64,000 bases of DNA. Origin: Streptococcus porcinus (GTDB taxonomy: Bacteria; Bacillota; Bacilli; Lactobacillales; Streptococcaceae). A program made the position numbers and the translations under genes. The notes under the pieces were generated by a model that saw nothing but the letters and a program-made list of their open reading frames with translations, was not told the origin of the DNA and made no database searches. The stretch is taken from positions 916,001 through 980,000 of the forward strand of contig NZ_LS483388.1 of NCBI RefSeq assembly GCF_900475415.1, given 5' to 3'. This document shows positions 21,982 to 31,582 of the stretch, one piece after another (the stretch's first letter is position 1; each line of letters opens with the position of its first letter).

Positions 21982-24900
21982 ATGATTATAGTAATTCATG
22001 ATTCAGAGTTGAAACCAGTCTTAATACTTGATAATAAGAAACAAGGAACCTTGAACTTTTTTGATGATCAGTGGACAAGACATTTAATGACAGGGTCGTC
22101 CGTTTTTGAATTTTCTGTTTACAAAAAGAATTTACTAGGTGATACACCACTTTCTCACAAATATGACGTCTTGAATGACCAGGCATTTGTCTCTTTTATT
22201 AACAAAAAAGGCAAAGTTGAACTTTTTAACGTCATGCGGATTGAAGAAACTGAAAATAAAATCACTTGCTACTGTGAAAACCTAAACCTTGAATTACTAA
22301 ATGAGTATTGTCCAGCATTCAAAGCTGATAAAGCGATGTCACTGGAAGAATATTTTGTTGAATTTGACATGATTAACTTCGGTGCATTAACTATTGGTGT
22401 TAACGAGGTTAAAGACAAGAAACTCACACTTGAGTGGACAGCAACTGAAACTAAACTTGCTAGACTTTTATCTATTGTTACCAATTTTGATGCAGAGGTT
22501 GAGTTCGAAACAAAGCTAAATGACAACTATACCTTTAAAATGCTTCAGGTTAACATTTACAAAGAATATGAAGAAGGCGTCTCAAGCGGAGTTGGTCAAG
22601 ATAAGACTGATAGAGTGCTTAGATATCATAAAAACATCGATGGTGTTACAAAGAAAGTAGATAAGACTCAGATATATAATGCAGTCAAACCATTTGGTAA
22701 AAAGAAGGTAACTGGAACAAGAGTTGTTTCTAATCCAGTTACAAAAAAAGTAACTAAACTAGTTACTAACAGAAAAACATATGTTGGCGGTGATCTTCGA
22801 CTTCAAGATAAAATTTTGAAGAAGGATTTTGTTCAATCAATTATTGATTATGCTGTTCTATATAATATTCTTCCATCAGGTCTAATTGTTCAGCTATTTA
22901 CAGAGTCATTATGGGGAACAAGTTATGTAGCACGAGTGGACAATAACTGGGGCGGTTTAACATGGACTGGTCAAACTACTCGACCAAGTGGCGTCACAGT
23001 CTCAAGAGGTAGTGCAAGACCTGCAAATGAAGGTGGCTATTACATGCATTTCGCAAGTGTAGCTGATTACCTTAAAGACTATGCTTATCTTTTAGCAAAA
23101 CAAGGCATTTACAATGTAGTTGGCAAAAAAACTTTTGCTACATTTACTCAAGGATTATTTACAATTGGCGGGGCAAAATATAATTATGCTGCTGTTGGTT
23201 ATGATAGATATAAAATTTCGATGGACTCTTTGAGAAATCAAATCAATAAGAGTAATAACAATATCTTAAATACTATCGACAGTATCTGGTCAACACCAGT
23301 AACTACAACGGGAACGACAGTTGCTAAACGAGCGACTCAAACAATCAATGTACTTAACCAAATTCAAGGGATGAAGGGGCACAGAGTTGGTTCAGGGCAA
23401 TGTTATGCGTTGTCGGCTTGGTATGCTATGAAACTAAATGGCCCTGGACTCGATGGTGGGGTCACTGGCTTTAGAGGTCGTATTGGCGCAGGTGTGGCGG
23501 CATCACAAATCGGTACTGACTATGCTTGGGGTTCCTATCAGTGGTTATTAGATAAAAACCCAACGGCAAGTAACTTAAAAGCCGGCGGTATTTATAACGT
23601 AAGAGCATTTGCTCCAGCACCTATCCAAACTGGTGTTTATGGTCATACTGGGATTATTAAAAGTGTTACAGATACTCAAGTTACTGTTTATGAGCAAAAT
23701 TATGCAGGTAGAATGTATGTTATCGAAAATGTTTATAATAAGACAGCTTTTGTAAATACACTTCAAACAGTTTGTTATCCTCGTGAGATTAAAGAGGGTA
23801 TGTCTGTAACAGGTGCAACGACTCAACAAATTTCAGGCGGTACTCAAATTTCATATGATGAAGTAGTACAGGAAGCTCAAACTGAAACTTACGAAGAAGA
23901 ACAAATTGTAACTATCGACAAATCAATCTATAAAGAGTGGAAAGACTCAAAAGGCCAAGTTGAATTTTACCTGAAAGATGGAATGTTTTATGCGCCATTG
24001 TCAAAAAATAGGTATCCTTCAGTGTTATCCGGAAACGAGACAAAAGATAACTGGATTCGGAAAGATTTAGAAGTTGATACGGATAGTCCAGCTATGCTTG
24101 AAACTGTTGGACTACGTGACATCAAAGCGCATGCTTATCCAATAATCACTTATGAGGTTGATGGATGGTTCGACGGAGACATCGGAGATATTGTCACAAT
24201 TCAAGATGATGGTTATAAGCCACCGCTAATTTTATCTGCAAGGGTAGTTGACCAAGTAGTTTGTGACACCAACAAAAAGGCTAGCAAGACAACGTTTAGT
24301 AATTATGTTGAAAAAGCTAGCCAAATTTCGGATGACTTAATTAGTGAAATGCTTCGTATGTATGATGATGCAACACCTTATAATATCAGACTGGCGGTAT
24401 CAAATGGTACTGCTTTTAAAAACGGTATTGGTGAGTCATTACTAACACCAACTCTTGAAAAAAATGGAAAAGAGTATGACGCCATTTTTGCTTACAGAAA
24501 CGGTGACAGCCACTTAGATATGGGTCCTCAATTTTTGGTAAAAGCAACCGACTTTAGCCATGTCCTAAATGTGACAGTCGAAGCCTATATAAACGATGAG
24601 TTAGTAGCATCAGCTCAAGTATCATTTACAGATACTGAAGACGGTACTGATGGTGTAGGCGTTAACTCTGTTTCAATCACTTACGGCTTATCAAAATCAG
24701 CTGGCACTCAACCGACAACTTGGACGACTGATTTACCAGTAGCTGGGCAAGGTGATTATCTATGGACTAGAAAAATAACGGACTACACTGACTCTACAAA
24801 AGAAGACACCATTGAATTAACTTACAGTTTCCAGGGCAAGGATGGCGTTGCTGGAGCATCGCTTAAAGTATCAAAAATAGAGTATCAAGCAGGAACGAGT

Positions 24901-26238
24901 GGCACAGTTGCACCAACAGGGGCATGGTCTACAACAATTCCAAGTGTCCCCGAAGGGCAATATCTATGGTCTAAGACAACACTGTCAGACAACAGTATTG
25001 TCTATGGTATAGCTAAACAAGGTGCTGTCGGCCCTAAGGGGGACAAAGGGGACACTTACTATCCGCATACTGCATGGGCTAACAGCGAGGATGGCAAAGT
25101 AGACTTTAGTACAACTGAGTCAAAAGGAAGACGGTATAAAGGTGACTACTCAGATACTAATGTAGCAGGTAGCACTGACCCTACCAAGTACAAATGGGTT
25201 GATATGACTGCTAATGCAAAGACTGGCAACAATAACTTATTGATTAACACAAAGTCATTATCAGGTAATTACTTTATTGCTAACAATTCATCTGAGACTT
25301 ATTTAGGCGGTACTATTGCGACTGCAAAAGCAGTCAGCGGATCATATCAAGATGCTTTTAGGCAAGCGATGAAAATTGCCCCCGAAGGAAACGAGTTTAT
25401 AGTTTCGTTTTATGCTAAGAGTTCGGTTGATAATGTAACAATTAACAATCATTTTTATTCACCGAACAGAACAATTAAAGGAGTTTCCAGTACAGGCGCA
25501 TTATTTAACAATTCAAATGGCGGCGATGGTTTAATAGCGTTTAAGCTAACAACTCAATGGAAACGTTATTGGATAAAATGGACTATTCGTGATGCTAGTA
25601 CAGAGGCCGAAAACACACCAATGTGGTTAATTTTAGGTCGCAACTTTGACTCAGTAAATAGCGTATATATCGCTTTACCTGCTTTGTACGCTGGGAACCT
25701 TAACACAGAGTGGTCTAAAGCTCCTGAAGATGTCGACGCTAAAATTGACTCAAAAGCAGATGAAGATTTTACCATTGAGCAATTAAACTTAATAGCGGAA
25801 AATCAGCGTTTATTAAAGGCGGAAAATGATGCAAAGGCAAGTTTAGAAGAGTTAAACACTTGGGTCAATACCATTAAAGAGCAACTTGAGGCACAAAAAA
25901 ATGGGCAACGTATATCAGAGGAAGCCTTAATTGAAGCATCTACTCGTGTCACACAAATACAAGCTAAACTTGGGGAAATAGCACTTGTCACCGAAGCTAT
26001 CACGCAGTATATGTCATACTCTGAAAATGGACTTATTATCGGAATGAAAGACGGTACGTCAAGCGTACGTGTGACAACTGACCGAATTAGTTTTTACTCA
26101 GGCGGAACAGAAACTGCTTTTATTAGTCAAGGATTTTTACAAATCGAATCTGGGGTATTTACATTACGTTTACAAATCGGACATTATTTGTTTGAGGAGG
26201 ATGGTAATGGAATGCTCATGATTGGACGAGTAATATAG
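21982..26238 (+). CDS. Tail-associated lysin (Tal) with glucosaminidase-like and CHAP domains
   Basis: 1418 aa. Residues 1-270 resemble the gp18-like Tal platform. Next is a glucosaminidase-like region (about 288-420, LIVQLFTESLWGTSYVARVD, NNWGGLTW). A CHAP amidase/endopeptidase region follows (about 466-600) with catalytic Cys474 (GSGQCYALSAWYA) and His555 (YGHTGII). The C-terminal half has beta modules, a short collagen-like GPKGDKGDT (about 1015) and a coiled coil near 1270-1340. It probably opens the cell wall at adsorption and carries receptor-binding parts. Confidence 0.85.
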   Translation: MIIVIHDSELKPVLILDNKKQGTLNFFDDQWTRHLMTGSSVFEFSVYKKNLLGDTPLSHKYDVLNDQAFVSFINKKGKVELFNVMRIEETENKITCYCENLNLELLNEYCPAFKADKAMSLEEYFVEFDMINFGALTIGVNEVKDKKLTLEWTATETKLARLLSIVTNFDAEVEFETKLNDNYTFKMLQVNIYKEYEEGVSSGVGQDKTDRVLRYHKNIDGVTKKVDKTQIYNAVKPFGKKKVTGTRVVSNPVTKKVTKLVTNRKTYVGGDLRLQDKILKKDFVQSIIDYAVLYNILPSGLIVQLFTESLWGTSYVARVDNNWGGLTWTGQTTRPSGVTVSRGSARPANEGGYYMHFASVADYLKDYAYLLAKQGIYNVVGKKTFATFTQGLFTIGGAKYNYAAVGYDRYKISMDSLRNQINKSNNNILNTIDSIWSTPVTTTGTTVAKRATQTINVLNQIQGMKGHRVGSGQCYALSAWYAMKLNGPGLDGGVTGFRGRIGAGVAASQIGTDYAWGSYQWLLDKNPTASNLKAGGIYNVRAFAPAPIQTGVYGHTGIIKSVTDTQVTVYEQNYAGRMYVIENVYNKTAFVNTLQTVCYPREIKEGMSVTGATTQQISGGTQISYDEVVQEAQTETYEEEQIVTIDKSIYKEWKDSKGQVEFYLKDGMFYAPLSKNRYPSVLSGNETKDNWIRKDLEVDTDSPAMLETVGLRDIKAHAYPIITYEVDGWFDGDIGDIVTIQDDGYKPPLILSARVVDQVVCDTNKKASKTTFSNYVEKASQISDDLISEMLRMYDDATPYNIRLAVSNGTAFKNGIGESLLTPTLEKNGKEYDAIFAYRNGDSHLDMGPQFLVKATDFSHVLNVTVEAYINDELVASAQVSFTDTEDGTDGVGVNSVSITYGLSKSAGTQPTTWTTDLPVAGQGDYLWTRKITDYTDSTKEDTIELTYSFQGKDGVAGASLKVSKIEYQAGTSGTVAPTGAWSTTIPSVPEGQYLWSKTTLSDNSIVYGIAKQGAVGPKGDKGDTYYPHTAWANSEDGKVDFSTTESKGRRYKGDYSDTNVAGSTDPTKYKWVDMTANAKTGNNNLLINTKSLSGNYFIANNSSETYLGGTIATAKAVSGSYQDAFRQAMKIAPEGNEFIVSFYAKSSVDNVTINNHFYSPNRTIKGVSSTGALFNNSNGGDGLIAFKLTTQWKRYWIKWTIRDASTEAENTPMWLILGRNFDSVNSVYIALPALYAGNLNTEWSKAPEDVDAKIDSKADEDFTIEQLNLIAENQRLLKAENDAKASLEELNTWVNTIKEQLEAQKNGQRISEEALIEASTRVTQIQAKLGEIALVTEAITQYMSYSENGLIIGMKDGTSSVRVTTDRISFYSGGTETAFISQGFLQIESGVFTLRLQIGHYLFEEDGNGMLMIGRVI

Positions 26239-26250
26239 AGAGGAGGTTAA

Positions 26251-28272
26251 ATGGCTACATATTATAGTAATGCGGACAGAGGATATCGCTTAACTTATAT
26301 AGTTGACGAGTTATCGACTTCAACCGCAAAAAACTCTAGTCAGGTTAGATTTAGATTGTATTTAACAACAGGTGCTAACAGCTATGCTCAATATAGTTTT
26401 GGCGGTTACGCTTGGGTTGGTAGCAAGTATGACTTTACAGCTCCATCAGCTCTAGGGGCTAACAGTAATTACTTGCTTATTGACAAAACTATTGAGATAC
26501 CTCATGACTCAAACGGTAATAAGACAGTCGTAGTGGCTGCTAAATTAAATGGACCAGGCGGATTTGCGCCATCAACGCTAACTATTAGTGATAAAAATTT
26601 TGAGTTAACAAAAATTGCAAGAGCAAGCTCTGTTACATCAACTAGCGGATATTTTGGCGATACTTTGGCAATCACGATTAATCGCTCTGATGCAAGTTTT
26701 ACACATGATGTTAGATATGAATTTGAAGGATTATCTGGTACGGTAGCAAGTAATGTTGCAACATCTGCGACACTTGCAACACAATTGGATTGGATGACAA
26801 AAATCCCAAACACCAAAACGGCAAGCGGAAAAATTATAGTTGATACAAAATCGGGTAGCACGGTTATTGGTACATCGGAGACGCAATTTACTTTAAATGT
26901 GCCAGTCACAATCAAGCCCCAAATAGCTGGATTAACAATTACAGATACAAATACAAAAGTCCCAGCAATTGTTGGGGCTAATAATTTTATCCAAATCGTA
27001 TCGAATCCATCTGTTACCTTTAATGGTGCAATTGGTGCTTATGGCTCAACAATCGAGACCTACACAGCTAAGATAGTTGGTAAAGACCAAGCTGTCTATA
27101 GTAACGGTGGGGCATTTGGTGTTTTAAAATGGTTTGGTCAAGCAACTGTTGAGGCTACTGTTACAGATAGCCGAGGACAAGTCTCCGACCCATTTAGGAC
27201 TACTATTAATGTATTAGAGTATAAAGGTACATCTATTGACTTTAAAACTGATAGAGGAGCAGTAAACGCTAATCAAATTGTTGTTACCGTGACAGCCTCT
27301 GTTAGTCCGCTTTTAATAGGTGGTGTGCAAAAAAACAAGATGATTCTCAGCTTTAAAACGGCTCCATCTGGCACACAAACATTTACAATTGACACTTCAA
27401 GCGCTAGTACGACTTATACAAGCAAATATGAGTTAATCTCTCAACAATTTGTTTTATCTGGTACATTTGACAATGCAAAATCATTTGATGTTTACGGCAC
27501 AATAACCGACGCTTTTGGCATTGCTGACTCCAAAAAAGTACCAGTGTCATCACAGTTTAAAGCGTTAACGCTTATGGATGCTGGCAGTCCAGCTAAAAGC
27601 GGAGTTGGAATAAATAAAAAGTGGGAAAAAGGTGCAGTTGATGCAATCGGCGATGCTTACATAACTGGAAAGTATTATAGTAATGGGAAACCAGTCCAAC
27701 AGATGCAAATAACGCAAGAAGACGGGACTGCAATAATTTTTTCTGGGGATATAAACAATTTAAAAACCACTGGGTTTTATATGGCGTATCGTTCAGCTAC
27801 AACAAACTTACCCTCGGCTGAGACCGGCGCTCATACGTGGTTTCACATAATCGTGCAGAGACACAATGATTTGTGGGTTAAGCAAACAGTAACTGATTTT
27901 TCAGGGGTTATACATTCATATCGCATTTGTAGCAATGGAGTTTGGGGGGCGTGGATACCAATTATCACAGCAAACAGCCCAAGTCAAATTAACACTGGAT
28001 GGGTAAACATTGGTAATAGTTTTTACTATAAACAAGTTGGTGATGTTGTATACCTGAGATATGATTTTGCATCTAATGGCGTCACGAGACTTAGCGCTGG
28101 GAATATGCCAACAACACTAACGCCGAGAGCTATGATGTTTGATATCACAGGTTGGACAACTGCTGTTGATAAGCAAATACAGATCCAAGTCAATGACAAC
28201 GGATTAATCGAGTGGCTAAATCCTGGCGCTTATAAAAACAATTACAGGGGCCAAATTTCGTGGGCAATCTAA
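26251..28272 (+). CDS. DUF859-type tail fibre / baseplate protein
   Basis: 673 aa. The first about 450 residues have the repetitive strands of DUF859 (YYSNADRGYRLTYIVDELSTS, FGGYAWVGSKYDF), a family restricted to streptococcal phages and placed next to Tal. The C-terminal region (NLKTTGFYMAYRSATTNLP, then TAETGAHTWFHIIVQRH) looks like a receptor-binding head seen in tail spikes. It probably determines host range. AGAGGAGG precedes the ATG. Confidence 0.8.
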   Translation: MATYYSNADRGYRLTYIVDELSTSTAKNSSQVRFRLYLTTGANSYAQYSFGGYAWVGSKYDFTAPSALGANSNYLLIDKTIEIPHDSNGNKTVVVAAKLNGPGGFAPSTLTISDKNFELTKIARASSVTSTSGYFGDTLAITINRSDASFTHDVRYEFEGLSGTVASNVATSATLATQLDWMTKIPNTKTASGKIIVDTKSGSTVIGTSETQFTLNVPVTIKPQIAGLTITDTNTKVPAIVGANNFIQIVSNPSVTFNGAIGAYGSTIETYTAKIVGKDQAVYSNGGAFGVLKWFGQATVEATVTDSRGQVSDPFRTTINVLEYKGTSIDFKTDRGAVNANQIVVTVTASVSPLLIGGVQKNKMILSFKTAPSGTQTFTIDTSSASTTYTSKYELISQQFVLSGTFDNAKSFDVYGTITDAFGIADSKKVPVSSQFKALTLMDAGSPAKSGVGINKKWEKGAVDAIGDAYITGKYYSNGKPVQQMQITQEDGTAIIFSGDINNLKTTGFYMAYRSATTNLPSAETGAHTWFHIIVQRHNDLWVKQTVTDFSGVIHSYRICSNGVWGAWIPIITANSPSQINTGWVNIGNSFYYKQVGDVVYLRYDFASNGVTRLSAGNMPTTLTPRAMMFDITGWTTAVDKQIQIQVNDNGLIEWLNPGAYKNNYRGQISWAI

Positions 28273-28285
28273 GAAAGGAGATAAC

Positions 28286-28615
28286 ATGTTTAAAGTTATT
28301 ACAAAATTCCCCAAAGAGCTTGAGGACAAAAGTATCACAGGTGTGACATCAATAATTGAAGTTGATTTGCCACATGTTAAAGGTAGTTTAACTTTTGACT
28401 TGCCACCTGATTTTGACAATAAAACTTTTGCTGAAACACTCGAGAAATGTGAGCAAATCTTTTATGACGAAAAGTACAAAGACAAAGCACAGACTGAGAA
28501 GATGACAGAGCTTAGCGCAAAAACATCAACTGGTACACAGTCTTTAATAGAGCTTATTAATATACTTTATAAAAAAGGGACTTTAAATGATGAAGATTTT
28601 ATGGTACTTAGTTAA
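28286..28615 (+). CDS. DUF1366-like phage protein
   Basis: 109 aa. The pattern (FKVITKFPKELEDKSITGV, LTFDLPPDFDNKTFAETLEKCEQIFYDEKY) agrees with small proteins encoded between receptor-binding and holin genes in streptococcal phages, which I believe belong to DUF1366. The function is unknown. AAAGGAGATAAC gives a clear start. The end overlaps a possible earlier start of the next gene. Confidence 0.6.
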   Translation: MFKVITKFPKELEDKSITGVTSIIEVDLPHVKGSLTFDLPPDFDNKTFAETLEKCEQIFYDEKYKDKAQTEKMTELSAKTSTGTQSLIELINILYKKGTLNDEDFMVLS

Positions 28616-28643
28616 ATTTATTTATGGGAAAGAAGGGATAGAT

Positions 28644-28802
28644 ATGATGATTAAATTATTTGCTACAGACTTATACTACGATAACATGAGTTGGTCACAG
28701 TTTTTGAAAAAAGAGTTTTCGGAGTACATTAACAACAAAGTTAAGGCACAGTTGGCTCTTATGTGCGACGAAGAACATTTGGAAATGATTTTAGCTAAAT
28801 AG
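28644..28802 (+). CDS. Small phage protein (52 aa) before the lysis module
   Basis: Start taken at ATG 28644, with GAAGGGATAG upstream; an earlier in-frame ATG at 28587 has no ribosome site. The sequence MIKLFATDLYYDNMSWSQFL and an amphipathic end (KVKAQLALMCDEEHLEMIL) resemble the small XkdX-like or baseplate-associated proteins found at this site. The function is unknown. Confidence 0.55.
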   Translation: MMIKLFATDLYYDNMSWSQFLKKEFSEYINNKVKAQLALMCDEEHLEMILAK

Positions 28803-28812
28803 AGGAGTGACT

Positions 28813-29136
28813 ATGATTATAGATTTAACTGCTATCAGTCAGTGGTGCATTGCGTTTACTGCGATACTCATTTTTTTAAAATGGGTATCAGCGCCAGTTA
28901 AAAACGTTTTAGACAACAACAAACATGCAATGCAAGCACTACAAGAAGCTATCAACAAATTGTCAGATGGCCTCAAAGAAAATCAATATAATTTCCAGAC
29001 TTCTAAGCTGCACCGTGAACAATTACAAAAAGTCCAAGATCAACACGAGGCGCGCATCGGAACTGTGGAAGACAGACTTATTAGTCACGACGAGCAATTA
29101 AAAACGCTCTGGAAAGTAAAAGAGGAGAAAAAATAA
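28813..29136 (+). CDS. Holin-associated membrane protein with coiled coil
   Basis: 107 aa from ATG 28813 after GAGGAG. One transmembrane segment (about residues 8-26, SQWCIAFTAILIFLKWV) is followed by a long coiled coil (about 35-100). Proteins of this layout stand directly before LLH-type holins in streptococcal phages and may be part of the holin system or an antiholin. The stop overlaps the next ATG. Confidence 0.65.
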   Translation: MIIDLTAISQWCIAFTAILIFLKWVSAPVKNVLDNNKHAMQALQEAINKLSDGLKENQYNFQTSKLHREQLQKVQDQHEARIGTVEDRLISHDEQLKTLWKVKEEKK

Positions 29137-29468
29137 TGGAAGAATTACAACAAACAATCGTTAGCGCATCAATGACAATTATTACTATTGTCATTGGTAT
29201 TTTAGTTAAATACGTTAAAGAGTACTTGCTCAAAAAGGGTGGGGAAAAGTCTGTTAAAATCGCCGAAATCGTCGCAAAAAACGCAGTCGAAGCAGTAGAA
29301 CAGATTGCATACGACAAAGATATCAAAGGTCTAGACAAACTCACAGAAGCTAAAATCAGCATGCAAAATGAATTATCTAAGCATAATATTTATTTAAGCA
29401 ATCAAGACATGGAAATGTTTATTGAAGCAGCTGTGAAAAGAATGAACGACAATTGGAAAGGTCAATAA
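29136..29468 (+). CDS. Phage holin, LLH family
   Basis: 110 aa. One N-terminal transmembrane segment (SMTIITIVIGILVKYV) followed by KEYLLKKGGEKSVKIAEIVAKNAVEAVEQIA fits the LLH holin family. It makes membrane holes at a set time so that the endolysin reaches the wall. The start ATG overlaps the previous stop and the endolysin gene follows after one base, giving a compact lysis cassette. Confidence 0.8.
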   Translation: MEELQQTIVSASMTIITIVIGILVKYVKEYLLKKGGEKSVKIAEIVAKNAVEAVEQIAYDKDIKGLDKLTEAKISMQNELSKHNIYLSNQDMEMFIEAAVKRMNDNWKGQ

Positions 29469-29469
29469 T

Positions 29470-30651
29470 ATGTCATTTTTAGATGATATAAAAGCAGGCT
29501 GTCTAAAAGGATGGGAGCAGTACAAAATTCTCCCATCTTTAACAGCGGCACAAGCCATTTTAGAGAGCGGTTGGGGCAAGCATGCTCCGCATAACGCTTT
29601 ATTTGGTATTAAAGCGGACGCAAGCTGGACTGGAAAGTCTTTTAATACCAAAACTCAGGAGGAGTATCAGCCAGGGGTTATGACTGATATTGTAGATAGA
29701 TTTAGAGCTTATGACAGTTGGACTGATAGCATTTTGGATCATGGCAAGTTTTTAAACGATAATCCACGCTACAAAGCAGTTATCGGTGAGACTGACTATA
29801 AAAAAGCCTGTCATGCTATTAAAGCCGCAGGTTATGCCACAGCGAGTGGATATGCTGAACTGCTTATACAGCTGATTGAGGAAAACGACTTACAAAAATG
29901 GGATGAGGAAGTTATTGGAAAAGGAGAAAATGCAATGACAATTAACACAGAACAAGCTATTGCTTGGATGTCAGCGAGGCAAGGGAAAGTAACTTACTCA
30001 ATGGACTATCGAAACGGTCCAAGCTCTTATGACTGCTCTAGCTCTATTTATTTCGCTTTACGATCAGCAGGGGCGTCAGACAATGGTTGGGCAGTAAATA
30101 CAGAGTATGAGCACGAATGGTTAGTCAAAAACGGATATCAGTTAGTTGCAGAAAATGAGTTGCTTTATCCCAAACGTGGAGATATTGGAATTTGGGGGAA
30201 GCGTGGCTACTCAGCAGGTTCAGGTGGTCATACATTTATGTTCCTTGATGATAGCAATATCATCCATTGTAATTATGGATATAATGGCATTACAGTTAAT
30301 GATTATAATGAGATTTGGTACGCAAATGGCCAACCGTATGAATATTTGTACAGATACACAGGTTCGGGATCAGCACCAGTTAATCAACAAACAGTCGTAT
30401 CACAGTTTGAGAGAGAGCTAGATGTAAATACTCCGCTAAGTAATTCAAATATGCCTTATTACGAGGCTACAGTTTCTGAGGATTATTACGTCGAGTCTAA
30501 ACCTGATGTAAATTCAGAGGACAAAGAGCTTTTAAAAGCTGGAACTCGTGTCAGAGTTTACGAGAAATTAAACGGCTGGGCAAGAATAGGCGCTCCACAA
30601 TCAGCTCAATGGGTAGAAGATAGCTACTTAGTTGATGCAACAGATATGTAA
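29470..30651 (+). CDS. Endolysin: glucosaminidase-like, Amidase_5 (NlpC/P60) and SH3b domains
   Basis: 393 aa. Residues 1-145 are a lysozyme-2/glucosaminidase domain (LPSLTAAQAILESGWGKHAP, NALFGIKADASW). Residues about 156-300 are an Amidase_5-type peptidase with catalytic Cys189 (SYDCSSS) and GGHTFMF. Residues about 325-390 are an SH3b wall-binding domain (GTRVRVYEKLNGWARIG). A second ribosome site, AAAGGAG, stands 8 bases before in-frame ATG 29935 (Met156), so a shorter amidase/SH3b product may be made as well. There is no signal peptide, consistent with holin-dependent release. Confidence 0.9.
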   Translation: MSFLDDIKAGCLKGWEQYKILPSLTAAQAILESGWGKHAPHNALFGIKADASWTGKSFNTKTQEEYQPGVMTDIVDRFRAYDSWTDSILDHGKFLNDNPRYKAVIGETDYKKACHAIKAAGYATASGYAELLIQLIEENDLQKWDEEVIGKGENAMTINTEQAIAWMSARQGKVTYSMDYRNGPSSYDCSSSIYFALRSAGASDNGWAVNTEYEHEWLVKNGYQLVAENELLYPKRGDIGIWGKRGYSAGSGGHTFMFLDDSNIIHCNYGYNGITVNDYNEIWYANGQPYEYLYRYTGSGSAPVNQQTVVSQFERELDVNTPLSNSNMPYYEATVSEDYYVESKPDVNSEDKELLKAGTRVRVYEKLNGWARIGAPQSAQWVEDSYLVDATDM

Positions 30652-30684
30652 AAACCGCTCTCTTAATTGAGGGCGGTTTTTTTG
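30651..30684 (+). terminator. Terminator after endolysin
   Basis: ACCGCTCTC pairs with GAGGGCGGT (one G-T pair) around TTAATT, followed by seven T residues. It ends the late transcript right after the lysin stop and shields the opposite-strand genes that follow. Confidence 0.85.
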
Positions 30685-30712
30685 TGTTTAAAAAAGCAGC
30701 AATATTAGCTGC

Positions 30713-31069
30713 TCAAATATTAATCGACTCTATCAATTTTAGGCGCTGTGTGTAGTCTAAGTCTCTAACAATTTTTGCTAAACCAAGACATCCGTCAATC
30801 TCTGTATCTGCAATAGCGTCATGCAAATATCTGATTTTGTTGCGGTCCATAAAAGCACCGAGGACAGCCTCACCTAAAATCATTTGCTGTTGTGGTGTCA
30901 ACTCTGGAATCTCTGTTAACCCCATCAAAACATCATAACGCTCTGCAATATCCATGACACGACCGCTAAACGTACGATTGCGCATGCCGTTGCTGCACTC
31001 ATCATAAACCTTTTCAAGTGCTCCGTTGATATAAATTGATTTTTTGCGTTGTGCTGTTGTTTTTGTCAT
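30713..31069 (-). CDS. Post-lysin phage protein of unknown function
   Basis: 118 aa. Start at 31069 (MTKTTAQRKK), which follows AAGGAGAGAC on the minus strand; the upstream in-frame ATG at 31099 lacks a site. The protein is helical (KSIYINGALEKVYDECSNGM, PELTPQQQMILGEAVLGAFM). I do not recognise it. It is encoded opposite to the late genes in the moron position and overlaps the AP2 gene's 3' end by 56 bases, so the two are probably co-transcribed. Confidence 0.6.
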   Translation of the reverse strand: MTKTTAQRKKSIYINGALEKVYDECSNGMRNRTFSGRVMDIAERYDVLMGLTEIPELTPQQQMILGEAVLGAFMDRNKIRYLHDAIADTEIDGCLGLAKIVRDLDYTQRLKLIESINI

Positions 31070-31544
31070 TTTGTCTCTCCTTTGGTACATATTTTTCAAT
31101 TAGTTTTAGACGATAATTATAAGCTTCTTCTGGTGTATTAAAGCCTTTTTTGCTGTAATTTTTACCGCCAACAGTTAAATAACTTTGGAACCTTGCCGAT
31201 CCGTCAGCTAATCTATATTGCAAAACACCTTTATAACCAGTCTTGTTATTTTTTTGTATCTTATCGTTAATCAAAAAAGTAGCAATGCCATCAACACGTT
31301 TTTTGTTATACCCATCATGTGCATTTTCTACTGTTCCGGTTTCTTTAGCTAGGTTTTGAGCGATTTCTAAAGCCAAGCAGCCGCATGATTTTGTTGTTCC
31401 GTTTTTAATAGCAGTTCCCTTAACTTCAACAATTTTTCCACAGGAACACTGGCATAACCAGTACGTGTCCTTTCTCGAGTTTGGAACTTCTTTAATAACC
31501 GTTAAGCGATTAAATGTTTTCCCTGTTAAATCTAATTTTCTCAT
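31014..31544 (-). CDS. AP2-domain DNA-binding protein with zinc finger
   Basis: 176 aa from 31544 (MRKLDLTG); a TTG at 31559 is possible. The N-terminus has the GKTFNRLTVIKEV motif and a four-Cys cluster (CQCSCGK, then SCGC). An AP2-like domain follows (about residues 105-155, TGYKGVLQYR, then GFNTPEEAYNYRLKLIE). Such proteins are related to the DNA-binding parts of mobile HNH endonucleases but lack the nuclease here. They are common near prophage ends in streptococci. No strong ribosome site is seen. Confidence 0.75.
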   Translation of the reverse strand: MRKLDLTGKTFNRLTVIKEVPNSRKDTYWLCQCSCGKIVEVKGTAIKNGTTKSCGCLALEIAQNLAKETGTVENAHDGYNKKRVDGIATFLINDKIQKNNKTGYKGVLQYRLADGSARFQSYLTVGGKNYSKKGFNTPEEAYNYRLKLIEKYVPKERQNDKNNSTTQKINLYQRST

Positions 31545-31557
31545 GGTTTTTACCAAC

Positions 31558-31582
31558 AAAGAGGGGCTGCCGCCCCTCTTAA
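31558..31582 (-). terminator. Strong hairpin terminator (minus strand)
   Basis: AAGAGGGGC pairs perfectly with GCCCCTCTT around a 4-base loop, followed on the minus strand by TTTGTT. It lies between the acidic small gene and the AP2 gene, so the acidic protein gene is a mono-cistron with partial read-through at most. Confidence 0.75.
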
